Shown: positions 1 through 9,279, counted from the stretch's first letter. The stretch is DNA of 64,000 bases from Benzoatithermus flavus (GCF_037908215.1 NZ_JBBLZC010000002.1:257869-321868); one strand, 5' to 3'. Notes: generated from the letters alone by a model not told the origin. Program-made: numbers and translations.

Positions 1-598
1 GGTCGCGCCGATAGTCCGGCATCCTTTCGTACTCCACGGGCGTCAGCTCGACGACGAAGCCGTCGCTCTGGCCCCTGACCGGGACCAGCGCCTCGAGCTC
101 GAGCACCGAGGTCTTGCCGGGCAGGCCGAACAGTGGCTGGAACGCCACGATCGCCCGCGCCGCGCCGCTCGGCTCGTCGACGACGAGATCCTGCACCGTG
201 CCGATCCGGGCACCGGTGCCGTCGCGTACGGGCTTGTTCAGGAGGTCCTGCGGCTGCAGGCCCACGGGCAGGGCGTCGGGCCGATCGCTTCCGAGCGAGC
301 GCAGCTCCTCGGGGGCTGTCGGGTTGACCGCGTCCTGGCCCGACGGCGCCTGCTCCGCCCCCTTCACCGCCTCCTCGACCATGCGCCGCACCCGCTCGGC
401 GTCGCGTGCCTGATCCTTCTCGACATTCTTGAGTGCATCCTCGACGATTGCGCTGGTCGATCCTTCCCCTTGCGCGCGGATGGATGCCGGACCGGCGAGA
501 GCCACCGTGGCGACGAGGCAGAGCGTCCATGGCAGACGGCTCCGGCCATGCGTCGGCCCGTCACGTCCGGTCTCGTGTCCATCGCTGTTCCGTCGCAT
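1..598 (-). CDS. PRC-barrel domain exported protein (partial)
   Basis: The frame opens with ATG at 598 and runs off the left edge, so the C-terminus is missing. Residues about 15-40 hold an arginine-rich start and a hydrophobic run (CLVATVALAG), which suggests a signal peptide. A charged, probably helical stretch follows, then a PRC-barrel-like segment (NKPVRDGTGARIGTVQDLVV) leading into beta-strand-rich sequence. PRC barrels are known in ribosome maturation factors and photosynthetic reaction centres, and many bacterial copies are small envelope proteins of unknown role. The gene points away from the oxidoreductase at 910. Shorter frames in this stretch overlap it and are shadows. Confidence 0.7.
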   Translation of the reverse strand, partial: MRRNSDGHETGRDGPTHGRSRLPWTLCLVATVALAGPASIRAQGEGSTSAIVEDALKNVEKDQARDAERVRRMVEEAVKGAEQAPSGQDAVNPTAPEELRSLGSDRPDALPVGLQPQDLLNKPVRDGTGARIGTVQDLVVDEPSGAARAIVAFQPLFGLPGKTSVLELEALVPVRGQSDGFVVELTPVEYERMPDYRRD

Positions 599-909
599 GG
601 CCGATCTCTCCTGGTCGTACCGCCTTCCCCGAACCCGGACGATGGATCGGCCTACCGCCAGGCCGCCGGCCGAGGCAAGCACGGGTTCGGCTCGAGCGCG
701 CCGGGCCGTGACAGGCTCCGCAAGCGCCGATCGCGAGCAGAAAAAGGCGACTGCGAGGCGCACGGTCGATCCCGCAGGGAGGCCTGCTCCTTTCCAACGC
801 CCGAGACCGGCTTGCGTTCACGGGCAATCTTGCGTAGCCGATCGTGAGAGCCCTTCTCGAAGGGCCGTATCGTCGCTCCCCTGCTTGCGTTCCCACGAAG
901 GCGTCCTTC
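599..909. other. Divergent intergenic region
   Basis: About 310 bases separate the divergent starts of the PRC-barrel gene and the molybdopterin oxidoreductase. It must hold both promoters, but no convincing -35/-10 pair, hairpin or repeat stands out. The open frames crossing it look like high-GC shadows. Confidence 0.4.
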
Positions 910-3009
910 ATGTCCTCCTGGCACCCGTCCGTCTGCCCTCACGACTGCCCCTCGGTCTGCGCGCTCGAGGTCGAGAAGCGCGCCGACGGCAGGCTCGGCA
1001 AGGTCAGAGGCTCGCTGCGCAACGCCTACACGGCCGGTGTCGTCTGCGCCAAGGTCGCCCGCTACCATGAGCGCTTCCACCATCCCGAGCGGCTCGCCTA
1101 TCCTTTGCGGCGCAAAGGACCCAAGGGCTCGGGCGCGTTCGAGCGGATCTCCTGGGAGGACGCGCTGGATGCGATCGCGGAGGGCCTGACCCGCGCCGAG
1201 CAGCGCTTCGGCCCGGAGACGGTCTGGCCCTACTGGTATGCCGGCACCATGGGCCTCGTGCAGCGCGACGGCATCCAGCGCCTGACCCACGTCAAGAAGT
1301 ACTCGCGCTTCAAGAGCACGATCTGCGTCATGCTCTCAGACACGGGCTTCAAGGCCGGGCATGGGCTACGCTGGGGCGTGCCCGCGACCGAGATCGGCGA
1401 GCATTCGGAAGTGATCGTGGTCTGGGGCTGCAACCCGGTCCACACCCACGTCAACCTGATGAGCCACATCGCCCGTGCCCGCAAGGAGCGCGGGGCGAAG
1501 CTCGTCGTGGTCGATCCCTACCGCTCCGCCACCGCCGAGCAGGCCGACCTGCATCTTCCGCTCCGGCCCGGCACCGACGGGGCACTGGCTTGCGGGGTCA
1601 TGCACGTCCTGTTCGCGGAGGGCCTGGCCGACCGGGACTATCTGGCGCGCTTCAGCGACGTGCCGGACGAGCTGGAGCGGCATCTGCGCTCCCGCACCCC
1701 GGAATGGGCCGCTGCCATCACCGGCCTCGAGCCTGCGGAGATCGTGGCCTTCGCCCGGCTCTGGGGCTCGACCAGGCGCGCTTTCCTGCGGCTCGGCTAC
1801 GGCTTCACGCGCTCGCGCAACGGTGCTGCCAACATGCACGCGGCCTCGTGCCTGCCGGTCGTGACCGGTGCCTGGGCGCACGCAGGGGGCGGTGCCCTCT
1901 ACAACTTCGGCGACCTCTACCGCTTCGACAAGACGATGATCGAGGGCCTGGATGCGGTCGATCCGTCGGTCCGGCTCCTGGACCAGTCGCAGATCGGCCC
2001 GATCCTCGTGGGCGATGCCGAGGCGCTCCAGGGCGGCCCGCCGGTGACGGCGCTCCTCGTCCAGAACACCAACCCCGTCGCGATCGCCCCCGACCTCGGC
2101 AAGGTGCATCGGGGCTTCGCGCGGGACGACCTGTTCGTGGCGGTGCACGAGCAGTTCATGACCGACACGGCACGCATGGCCGACATCGTGCTGCCGGCCA
2201 CCATGTTCCTCGAGCATGCCGACATCTACAGCGCCGCCGCCCACCCGACGATCCAGATCCATAAAGCGATCTTCGCGCCTTACGCCGAGTGCCGGCCCAA
2301 CCATGTCGTGATCTGCGAGCTCGCGAAGCGGCTGGGTGCGGAGCATCCGGGCTTTTTGATGAGCGAATGGGAGCTGATCGACGATCTCTGCCGCCGCTCC
2401 GGCTGGCCCGACGCCGAGACGATCCATGCGGCCGGCGGCTGGGAGGTCTTGCCCGATTTCGCGACGGCGCATCACCTCGCCGGCTTCCCGACGCCGGACG
2501 GAAGGTTCCGCTTCGCGCCGGACTGGGCGAGCCTCGGCGCACGCGGGCACCTGATGCCGAAGCTTCCGGACCACATGCCGGCGACCGACGAGATCACGCC
2601 CGAGAAGCCCTACCGCCTCGTGGCCGCCCCCTCGCGCCAGTTCCTGAACTCGACCTTCACCGAGATGCCGACCTCCTTGAAGCGCGAGGAGCGGCCCACC
2701 GCCCTTCTCCATCCCGCGACCATGGCCCGGCTCGGCCTCGAGGACGGCGATCTCGTCCGCCTCGGCAACGAGCGCGGCTCCGTCCTCGTGCATGCGAAGG
2801 CGCGTCCCGGCCAGCACCGGGGCACCATCGTCGTCGAGAGCATCTGGCCCAACCGCTACTGGGTCGAGGGGGTCGGCATCAACCTCCTGCTCGGCGCCGA
2901 TCCGGCCCCGCCCAACGGCGGTGCCGCCATCCACGACACGGCCGTGTGGCTCGAGCCCGTCGAGGCTGCTCCGCCGGCCGCCGTCGCGGAGGCTCTCGCC
3001 ACGGCCTGA
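910..3009 (+). CDS. Molybdopterin-containing oxidoreductase (MopB family)
   Basis: A roughly 699-residue catalytic subunit of the DMSO-reductase (Mo/W bis-MGD) family. The N-terminus holds the [4Fe-4S] site, with CPHDCPSVC followed about 30 residues later by VCAK. The middle has typical bis-MGD-binding segments (VVWGCNPVHTHVN, VVDPYRSATAEQAD, LLVQNTNPVA). The C-terminal part (from about residue 570) resembles the molydopterin dinucleotide-binding domain (FLNSTFTEMP, LEDGDLVRLGNERG). The start at MSSWHPS is chosen because the iron-sulfur motif normally lies within the first 20 residues; upstream in-frame codons add unrelated sequence. No signal peptide is visible, so it is probably cytoplasmic. 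The substrate cannot be told from sequence. It is followed by an amino-acid ABC transporter on the same strand. Confidence 0.88.
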   Translation: MSSWHPSVCPHDCPSVCALEVEKRADGRLGKVRGSLRNAYTAGVVCAKVARYHERFHHPERLAYPLRRKGPKGSGAFERISWEDALDAIAEGLTRAEQRFGPETVWPYWYAGTMGLVQRDGIQRLTHVKKYSRFKSTICVMLSDTGFKAGHGLRWGVPATEIGEHSEVIVVWGCNPVHTHVNLMSHIARARKERGAKLVVVDPYRSATAEQADLHLPLRPGTDGALACGVMHVLFAEGLADRDYLARFSDVPDELERHLRSRTPEWAAAITGLEPAEIVAFARLWGSTRRAFLRLGYGFTRSRNGAANMHAASCLPVVTGAWAHAGGGALYNFGDLYRFDKTMIEGLDAVDPSVRLLDQSQIGPILVGDAEALQGGPPVTALLVQNTNPVAIAPDLGKVHRGFARDDLFVAVHEQFMTDTARMADIVLPATMFLEHADIYSAAAHPTIQIHKAIFAPYAECRPNHVVICELAKRLGAEHPGFLMSEWELIDDLCRRSGWPDAETIHAAGGWEVLPDFATAHHLAGFPTPDGRFRFAPDWASLGARGHLMPKLPDHMPATDEITPEKPYRLVAAPSRQFLNSTFTEMPTSLKREERPTALLHPATMARLGLEDGDLVRLGNERGSVLVHAKARPGQHRGTIVVESIWPNRYWVEGVGINLLLGADPAPPNGGAAIHDTAVWLEPVEAAPPAAVAEALATA

Positions 3010-3162
3010 TCCGCACCGGCTGCCTTCCCGGCCACGTTCCTGCACGAGCCTGCGCGACGGGTCTGGTCGTCGGGCGAAGGCGGTGCCAGGATGGCGTCCA
3101 CGAGACCGCCATGGGAGGCCCTCGAGGCCCGAACGACGAAGCGGTGGAGAGGGAAGGCAGCG

Positions 3163-4023
3163 ATGAACAGCAGGCGTATCGCGCTCGGGGTGCTTCTTGC
3201 CGCGACGGGGCTCGTCGTCGCGGCCTCGTCGCCGGCACCGGCGACTGCCGCCGACAAGATCGGCAACTGCGAGCTCTACGGGCAAAAGGGCCAGTACTCG
3301 ATCACCCCCGCCCGGCCGGGCCGGCTCACGGTCGAGGTCAACCTGCCGGCACCGGGCTGGTGGAACGGCGACACGCCCGAAACCATCAAGGACGGCTTCG
3401 AGTACTGCATGGCGGCCAACATCGCCCACCGGCTCGGGCTCGACAAGGTGGAGGTGGTCAACGTCGCCTGGGACGCGCTCGTGGCCGGCCAGACCCGAAA
3501 TTACGACATCGCGCTCTCGCAAGCCTCGATCACCGACGAGCGCAAGAAGGTCGTCGACTTCTCGGTCCCCTACTTCTCCTCGGACATCGGCGTGCTCGTG
3601 AAGAAGGGCACCAAGGTCGATTCGCAGTCGATCAAGAACATGCGCATCGGCGTGCAGCAGGCGACCACGGGCGCCACGTTCGTCGACGAGAAGCTGAAAC
3701 CCAAGATCCCGGCCAAGGTGTTCCCCGACACGCCCTCGATGTTCACGGCGCTCCAGGCCAACCAGATCGACGTTGCCATGACCGACACGGCGATCGTGCT
3801 CGGCCAGGCCGCGGCCTCGAACGGCCGCTTCGAGGTCGTGGGCCAGTACTCGACCGGCGAGACCTATGGCGGCATCTACCCCAAGGGCTCGAAGAGCAAG
3901 GACACGATCGACAAGGTCATCCAGTCCATGATCGACGACGGCACGCTCAAGAAGCTCTCGGCCAAGTATCTCGCCGCCGCCTGGGGCGCCGATCCTACCG
4001 CCATCCCCTACTTCCAGCCGTGA
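3163..4023 (+). CDS. Amino-acid ABC transporter substrate-binding protein
   Basis: Periplasmic binding protein of the polar amino-acid (family 3, SBP_bac_3) type, 286 residues. A signal peptide is clear (MNSRRIALGVLLAATGLVVA, then a cleavage region ending PATAA). The body shows family hallmarks: GFEYCMAANIAHRLG, DIALSQASITDERKKVVDFS, IGVQQATTG and a C-terminal lobe ending with a lysine-rich LKKLSAKYL. GAGAGGGAAGG just upstream of ATG 3163 supports this start. Its stop overlaps the GTG start of the permease, so the two are translationally coupled. Together with the permease and ATPase it forms a complete importer. The specific amino acid is not readable. Confidence 0.9.
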   Translation: MNSRRIALGVLLAATGLVVAASSPAPATAADKIGNCELYGQKGQYSITPARPGRLTVEVNLPAPGWWNGDTPETIKDGFEYCMAANIAHRLGLDKVEVVNVAWDALVAGQTRNYDIALSQASITDERKKVVDFSVPYFSSDIGVLVKKGTKVDSQSIKNMRIGVQQATTGATFVDEKLKPKIPAKVFPDTPSMFTALQANQIDVAMTDTAIVLGQAAASNGRFEVVGQYSTGETYGGIYPKGSKSKDTIDKVIQSMIDDGTLKKLSAKYLAAAWGADPTAIPYFQP

Positions 4024-5177
4024 GCGTCGAGGCGGAACGGGCGGCCGCGCCGGCTGCCCCGCGCAAAGGACTCGTCGCGCACGAGCCCTGCTACGACGCG
4101 AGCGCGCGGCCGCCCTCGGTCCCGGTGCCGCCGGTGGGGCTCTCGCTGGGCGCTCTCGCCACGGTGCTCGCCGTGATCGCCGCGACGTTCTGGGCGATCG
4201 CGGCGGTGCGCCGGGCCATGGCCGCCGCCGCGATCGAATCCGTCCTGGCCGATGCGCTCCTCTACGGCTTCGGCGCGCTCACGCTCCTGCTCCTGCTTCC
4301 GGCCACGGCCTCGGTCCGGGCCGCGCGCCGGGCGCGGGCGGCGCTGCCGGCGGATCTCGTCGCCGCCCGCGTCGAGACCGCCGCCTCGCGCTCGGCGGCC
4401 GGTGTCGCCGTGGGCTACGCCGCCGCCGTCCTCGTGGTCCTTGGCGTCGCCGTGTTCGTGATCGCGAACGACGCCGCTGTCGCCAAGACCTTCGTGTTCC
4501 TGCCCCTGATGCGGGAATCGTTCTGGCTCGTCTTCGACGCATTCTGGACCAACGTCTACATCTTCGTGATCGCCGAGATCCTGGTCCTGATCTGGGGCCT
4601 CGTCGTCGCCATCGCCCGTCTGATCCCGGGTCCCGCCGGTCAGCCGATCCGCCTCATGGCCACGGCCTACACCGACGTCTTCCGCGGGCTGCCGGCGATC
4701 ATCTGCATCTACCTCGTGGGCTTCGGCCTGCCGCTCACGAGCCTGCCGCTTCTGGGCAACTGGCCGCCCGAGTGGTACGCGATCCTGGCCCTGACGCTCA
4801 CCTACGGCGCCTATGTCGCCGAAGTCTACCGGGCCGGGATCGAGAGCGTGCACCCGAGCCAGGTCGCGGCCGCGCGCTCTCTTGGCCTCTCCTTCGCCCA
4901 GACGCTCCGCTTCGTCGTGGTGCCCCAAGCCGTGCGCCGGATCATCCCGCCCCTGCTCAACGACTTCATCTCGCTTCAGAAGGACACGGCGCTGGTCAAC
5001 GTCATCGGGGCCATCGACGCCTTCAACCAAGCCAAGATCGTCGCCAGCAACCACTTCAATCTCTCTTCCGTGACGACGGTGGCTTTCCTGTTCGTGCTCA
5101 TCACCATCCCCCAGGCCCGCTTCGTCGACCGGCTGATCGAGCGCGACCAGCGGCGTACGCGGGCGGGCAGCGGCTGA
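4020..5177 (+). CDS. Amino-acid ABC transporter permease
   Basis: Inner-membrane permease of the His/Glu/Gln/Arg/opine family, 385 residues. The GTG at 4020 overlaps the stop of the binding protein by four bases (GTGA). The N-terminus is longer than in minimal permeases, with an extra hydrophobic segment near residues 45-70 and another near 80-100. The conserved core follows, including PLMRESFWLVFDAFWTNVYI and the EAA loop that contacts the ATPase (YVAEVYRAGIESVHPSQVAA, AARSLGLSF). Only one permease gene is present, so it probably works as a homodimer. The ATPase gene starts 10 bases downstream. Confidence 0.88.
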   Translation: MSVEAERAAAPAAPRKGLVAHEPCYDASARPPSVPVPPVGLSLGALATVLAVIAATFWAIAAVRRAMAAAAIESVLADALLYGFGALTLLLLLPATASVRAARRARAALPADLVAARVETAASRSAAGVAVGYAAAVLVVLGVAVFVIANDAAVAKTFVFLPLMRESFWLVFDAFWTNVYIFVIAEILVLIWGLVVAIARLIPGPAGQPIRLMATAYTDVFRGLPAIICIYLVGFGLPLTSLPLLGNWPPEWYAILALTLTYGAYVAEVYRAGIESVHPSQVAAARSLGLSFAQTLRFVVVPQAVRRIIPPLLNDFISLQKDTALVNVIGAIDAFNQAKIVASNHFNLSSVTTVAFLFVLITIPQARFVDRLIERDQRRTRAGSG

Positions 5178-5186
5178 GGTTCGCCC

Positions 5187-5930
5187 ATGGCGCTCGTGGA
5201 GGTCCGGGACGTCGTCAAACGCTACGGCCCGTTCGAGGTGCTGAAGGGGCTCAGCCTCGAGGTCGAGCCGCACCAGGTCGTGTGCCTGATCGGCCCCTCG
5301 GGCTGCGGGAAGTCGACGCTCTTGCGCTGCATCAACGGCCTCGAGCCGATCCAGGGCGGCGAGATCCGGCTGCACGGCGACCGGGTGAGCGGGCCGGGTG
5401 TCGACGTGAACGCGCTCCGGCGCGACGTCGGCATCGTCTTCCAGAGCTTCAACCTGTTTCCGCACATGACGGTGCTCGAGAACGTGACACTCGCCCCGAT
5501 CCGGGTCCGGGGCGTGCCGAAGGCCGAGGCGGAAGAGCGGGCGATGACGCTCCTCGGCCGGATCGGCCTCGACCACAAGGCACGGGAATATCCCGACCGG
5601 CTCTCGGGCGGGCAGCAGCAGCGGGTGGCGATCGTCCGCGCCCTCGCCATGGAGCCCATGGTGCTGCTGCTCGACGAGATCACCTCGGCGCTGGATCCGG
5701 AACTCGTGGCCGAGGTCCTGAACATCGTCCGCGACCTCGCCACCGACGGCATGACCATGCTGCTCGCCACCCACGAAATGGGCTTCGCCCGCGAGGTCGC
5801 GAGCAAGATCTGCTTCCTCGAGGGTGGCGTGGTTCACGAGGAGGGCCCGCCCGAGCGGATCTTCAAGGAGCCGGCGAGCGAGCGCACGCGGGCGTTCCTG
5901 AAGCGGATCATCGAGGCGGGAAGGCTGTAG
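5187..5930 (+). CDS. Amino-acid ABC transporter ATP-binding protein
   Basis: Cytoplasmic ATPase of the importer encoded just upstream, 247 residues, the usual length for a GlnQ/HisP-type subunit. Motifs in order: Walker A GPSGCGKST, Q-loop within GIVFQSFNLFP, signature LSGGQQQR, Walker B VLLLDEI and the H-loop in LATHEMGFA. The segment after Walker B reads DEITSALDP; most relatives have DEPTSALDP, a minor substitution. The start ATG follows the permease stop closely, which supports one operon for binding protein, permease and ATPase. Confidence 0.93.
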   Translation: MALVEVRDVVKRYGPFEVLKGLSLEVEPHQVVCLIGPSGCGKSTLLRCINGLEPIQGGEIRLHGDRVSGPGVDVNALRRDVGIVFQSFNLFPHMTVLENVTLAPIRVRGVPKAEAEERAMTLLGRIGLDHKAREYPDRLSGGQQQRVAIVRALAMEPMVLLLDEITSALDPELVAEVLNIVRDLATDGMTMLLATHEMGFAREVASKICFLEGGVVHEEGPPERIFKEPASERTRAFLKRIIEAGRL

Positions 5931-6103
5931 GACCCGCAGGCGAGGTAGTGCGGCAACGCCAACACCAAATATGTTAGTCTTTGTTTCCAAAAGATTTCTC
6001 GAATTCGTTCGTGCAATTTCGCTTGCATCGCACGTGCGTTTCCCGTCGAGGCCCGGAGACAGGCCGAACAGGAAAATTAACCTATAACGCGGGTGCACTC
6101 GAG

Positions 6104-6346
6104 ACGAGTGCCGCAACCGGCGGGCCGGACGGCTACGCGGCGTTCCTCGCCGCCGTCACCGACCCGAGCCATCCCGGGCACGAGGCGGCGCCGGACTGGT
6201 ACGGCGAGGACTACGACCCGGACGGCATCGAGCGCGAGATCATCGGCATCCAACCGTCGCGCATCGCCCGTTCCCGCCGCGGCGGCCTCAAGGCGAAAGG
6301 CAAGCCGCGCCAGCCGCCGCAGGCCGGGCCGTCGAGGCTGCCGTAG
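6104..6346 (+). pseudogene. pRiA4b ORF-3-like protein, C-terminal remnant
   Basis: The open frame contains GGPDGYAAFLAAVTDPSHPG followed by DWYGEDYDPDGIE, which closely resembles the C-terminal end of the plasmid pRiA4b ORF-3 family (typically GGPHGYEEFL..DPxHPEH..WxGxxFDPE). That family is usually 180 residues or longer, and none of the N-terminal part is visible upstream. Instead there is about 150 bases of lower-GC sequence (5940-6090). After the domain the frame continues into a basic tail and stops at 6346. I read it as a broken leftover of a mobile-element passenger gene, though expression as a short protein from an upstream in-frame start cannot be excluded. Confidence 0.55.
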
Positions 6347-6373
6347 CGGGGCGGGCGGACCACCGGGACGAAG

Positions 6374-6838
6374 CTACGATGCCGGCCGGCTCGCGCCGGC
6401 TCTTCCGGGCCAGACCGCATCATCGACGCTGATCGGCCCTGCACCTCGGGCGAACAGGAGGAGAAAGCCGCCCAGGATGGCGAGGTTCTTGAAGAACTGA
6501 ATCTGCTGCAGGGCCCGCTCGGCGTCCGGGACCGCCCAGAACCGGTGCGCGGTCAAGGTCGCGGCGATCGTGAAGGCGATCATGAGAAGCGCCGCCCAGC
6601 GGGCCTTGAAGCCGAGTGCCACGGCGAGAGCGCCGAAGAACTCGATGCAAGCGCCCACCGGCCCCAGCAGGCTCGGCGCCGGCACGCCCTGGCTCGCCAG
6701 CATCTGCGTGAACCCGCCGAGGTTCATGAGCTTGCCGAATCCGCTCTGCAGAAAAATGGCCGCCAGGGCGAGACGGCCGAGCAGCAACGCGAGGCTCTCG
6801 ACGGATGTATTCGGCCGACGGTCGATGTCATGAGGCAT
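6374..6838 (-). CDS. DoxX family membrane protein
   Basis: A 154-residue inner-membrane protein with four predicted helices. The first carries the DoxX pattern LLLGRLALAAIFLQSGFGKL, followed by a second segment around GVPAPSLLGPVGACIEFFGA. Relatives are associated with redox or sulfur metabolism, but the biochemical role of most DoxX proteins is unclear. The ATG at 6838 (MPHDIDRRP) has GGAG shortly upstream, preferable to the longer frame starting at 6892. It diverges from the LamG gene. Confidence 0.82.
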   Translation of the reverse strand: MPHDIDRRPNTSVESLALLLGRLALAAIFLQSGFGKLMNLGGFTQMLASQGVPAPSLLGPVGACIEFFGALAVALGFKARWAALLMIAFTIAATLTAHRFWAVPDAERALQQIQFFKNLAILGGFLLLFARGAGPISVDDAVWPGRAGASRPAS

Positions 6839-7100
6839 GTCGATCTCCTGCGCGACGTTGCGAGGGGGCGGAGCATCGCCGGCGCCCCGCACACGGATGG
6901 GCGAGCGCAGCGAGCCGCCATCGACGAAATCTATCGGGCGCGGCGCCCCGCACGGATGGGCGAGCGGAACCCCGTTGCGCGCGGCGCGCCCCGGCCGGCC
7001 GTGCGAAAGCCCACGGACGGCGAGCCGTCCTCGATGGCATCATGCCTCGTCCGGCCGGTCGGTCCAACGCCGGATGCCACCTCTCGCCGGGAGATGCCGG

Positions 7101-7883
7101 ATGACATGCCTGCGATCCAGCCTCGCCACCGTCTCCGCCCTGGCCGTCCTGCTGCTTCTCGCCGGAGCGGCGTCGGGTCGCGCCGGGGTGCCCCGCAACG
7201 GCCTCGTCGCCAGCTACGATCTCAACGGCAATGCGAACGACTCGTCCGGCCATGGCCATCACGGCATCCTGCACAACGTGACCCCGACCTCGAACCGCCT
7301 CGGCAACGGCAGCAGCGCCTTTTCCTTCAACGGCAACGATGCCTGGATCGAGATCCCGGACCACGACGACTTCAGCGTGACCACGACCGGCAGGCTGTCG
7401 ATCTCGGTGTGGATGCGACCCGGCACGCTGCGGTTTCCCCACGAGGAGGGGACGGGGTACGTGCACTGGCTCGGCAAAGGGACGGCGGGCCAGCAGGAAT
7501 GGACGTTTCGGATGTACGGCTCCGACAACACCGAAGGCCGGGAGAACCGGACCAGCTTCTATCTGTTCAACCCCGCCGGCGGCCTGGGGGCGGGCAGCTA
7601 CGTCCAGGACAGGGTGATACCCGGGACATGGCATCACTACGTCGCCGTCGTGGACGCGGCCGCCGACACCATCACCTGGTACAAGAACGGCGTGCGCAGA
7701 GACCAGGATCCGTTCATCCGCAGCCCGTACCATGTTCGCCCGCGCAACGGCACGGCGCCGATCCGCATCGGCACCAAGGACCTCGCGAGCTTCTTCAAGG
7801 GCGCCATCGACAACATCAACATCTACAACCGCGCCCTGTCGGCCGCGGAGGTGATCCAGCTCTTCGCCGACCGGACACGATGA
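7101..7883 (+). CDS. LamG/concanavalin-like domain secreted protein
   Basis: A 260-residue exported protein. MTCLRSSLATVSALAVLLLL is a clear signal peptide, with probable cleavage after a small-residue run. The mature part is one LamG/concanavalin-A-like fold: LVASYDLNGNANDSSGHGHH, then SAFSFNGNDAWIEIPD, LSISVWMRP, GTWHHYVAVVD and the end motif IDNINIYNRALSAAEVIQLF. Such domains bind carbohydrates or proteins; no catalytic module is attached, so a binding or adhesive role outside the cytoplasm is the most that can be said. GGGAG lies seven bases before ATG 7101. Upstream in-frame sequence back to 6837 is low-complexity and not credible. Confidence 0.82.
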   Translation: MTCLRSSLATVSALAVLLLLAGAASGRAGVPRNGLVASYDLNGNANDSSGHGHHGILHNVTPTSNRLGNGSSAFSFNGNDAWIEIPDHDDFSVTTTGRLSISVWMRPGTLRFPHEEGTGYVHWLGKGTAGQQEWTFRMYGSDNTEGRENRTSFYLFNPAGGLGAGSYVQDRVIPGTWHHYVAVVDAAADTITWYKNGVRRDQDPFIRSPYHVRPRNGTAPIRIGTKDLASFFKGAIDNINIYNRALSAAEVIQLFADRTR

Positions 7884-7941
7884 GCCGGCGTGGCGGGGGA
7901 GGCCCCTTGCGTCATCCGCTCCGCGGCCCTTCGCCGGGGTC

Positions 7942-8448
7942 TCAGCCCGGCTCCACCCGTCCGACCCGGACGAACCGCGTGGGTGCAGGCTGGCCCGTCG
8001 AGTAGAGCAGCAGGAAGAAGCCGCGCAAGGCTAGGCGCTCGCCCTGCAGGAGCGCGGCGAGGAACCGCTTCTCCTGGGTCATGACCCTCGCCGGTGCGCA
8101 GGCGATCAGGGTGGTCACGATCGGCCCGATCCGGAGCCGCCCTCCGTCGACGCGCACCGGGCCTCCATAGCGGTTGCAGCCGGCGCCGCCAGCGATCGCA
8201 ACCGTGCTCACGAAGGTCAGGGTCGAGGCGACGGTGACCGTGACCGGACGGCCGAGAAAGTCCGTGCCGGTGACGGGGCGCACGGGCTGGCCGAGAATGC
8301 TCACGGCCCGCCAGGTCGTGCCGACCAGCCGGGCCAGGATCGCCTGCTGACCGTCGGGCGGCTTGGCGGCAACGATGGACGGCGCGAGGAGGACCGTCGG
8401 CAGCGCCAGGGTGCCGAGGGCCAGGAGCACGTCCCTTCGTCGGATCAT
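7942..8448 (-). CDS. META domain exported protein
   Basis: 168 residues with an N-terminal export signal (MIRRRDVLLALGTLALPTVL). The core is a META/HslJ-like beta domain: GTTWRAVSILGQPV at the start, GGAGCNRYGG in the middle (the family's CN signature) and EKRFLAALLQGERLAL near the end. META proteins are envelope proteins, and E. coli HslJ is linked to heat and novobiocin resistance; the molecular function is unknown. AGGAG six bases before ATG 8448 fixes the start. The signal resembles a twin-arginine leader (RRRDVLLALG), so Tat export is possible. Confidence 0.78.
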   Translation of the reverse strand: MIRRRDVLLALGTLALPTVLLAPSIVAAKPPDGQQAILARLVGTTWRAVSILGQPVRPVTGTDFLGRPVTVTVASTLTFVSTVAIAGGAGCNRYGGPVRVDGGRLRIGPIVTTLIACAPARVMTQEKRFLAALLQGERLALRGFFLLLYSTGQPAPTRFVRVGRVEPG

Positions 8449-8775
8449 GATGATGCTCCTTCGGGCTCGGGCCGGCCCGGCGTCGGCCCCTGACACGCCA
8501 CAACGACGGCGCTGCTGCGAGAGGCCGCTCGCCGCGGGTGTGCGTCACCCGCGACGGGCAGCCCACGAAGCGTAACATGAAACGTGCATGCCTCCCAACC
8601 TTGCCGTGTCGTGACGCCGTGCCGCGGTGATGGCGCGACCGAATGCGTGACCTTTGCGCCGCCCGGAGCATGGAAGCGAGCCGATGTCTCGGCAGCCTGG
8701 GCAGACCTCGGCTTCTGCGGCTGCGCGCTTCCTGATCGCCGGATACGACTCGGGTCGATTCGGGCGCAAGCGACA
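8449..8775. other. Intergenic region with a short perfect hairpin
   Basis: About 325 bases between the META gene start and the end of the acetyltransferase, both on the minus strand. The only structure noticed is a hairpin at 8533-8553 (CGCGGGTG, 5-base loop, CACCCGCG) without a T-run on either side. It could be a weak terminator for the acetyltransferase or a leader element of the META gene. The open frames here look like shadows. Confidence 0.4.
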
Positions 8776-9279
8776 TCAAAGAGCGCGCTGCATGAGGATG
8801 GTGTCGATCCAGCGCCCGAACTTGTAGCCGACGGCGCGCAAGGTCCCGGCATGAACGAAGCCGCAGGCCGCATGCAGCGCGATCGAGCCGGCGTTGGCGG
8901 AATCGCCGATCACCGCCACCATCTGCCGGATGCCGGCGCGGCGCGACTCCTCGACCACGGCGGCCAGCAGCGCCCGGCCGATGCCGCGCCCGCGCGCCGG
9001 CCGCGCGATGTAGACCGAGTCCTCCATGGTGAAGCGATAGGCCGGGCGGTCGCGATGGGGGGCGGCATAGGCATAGCCCGCGACCTTGCCCTCCAGCTCG
9101 GCCACGAGCCAGGGAAGACCCAGCGCCCGCACCTTGGCGAGTCGCCGCCCGAGCTCCTCCACGTCGGGCGGCTCGAGCTCGAAGGTGGCCGTGCCCTCGA
9201 GCACCTCGGGCGCGTAGATCGCATGGATCGCGGGCAGATCGGCCGGCTCCGCCGGCCGCAGGCGGATCTCGGGTCGCAT
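8776..9279 (-). CDS. GNAT N-acetyltransferase, phosphinothricin-acetyltransferase-like
   Basis: 167 residues, the normal length of the Pat/Bar/YncA branch of GNAT enzymes. It opens with IRLRPAEPADLPAIHAIYAP and has the acetyl-CoA pyrophosphate loop RPARGRGIGRALL, followed by the C-terminal strands IRQMVAVIGDSANAGSIALH and CGFVHAGTLRAVGYKFGRW. This branch acetylates small amines such as methionine sulfone/sulfoximine or phosphinothricin. The natural substrate here is not known. It appears monocistronic. Confidence 0.9.
   Translation of the reverse strand: MRPEIRLRPAEPADLPAIHAIYAPEVLEGTATFELEPPDVEELGRRLAKVRALGLPWLVAELEGKVAGYAYAAPHRDRPAYRFTMEDSVYIARPARGRGIGRALLAAVVEESRRAGIRQMVAVIGDSANAGSIALHAACGFVHAGTLRAVGYKFGRWIDTILMQRAL

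Noticed and set aside
1366..3522. Very long minus-strand frame (718 codons) opposite the molybdopterin gene
   Set aside because: It is an antisense shadow common in high-GC DNA; the plus strand has clear motif content.
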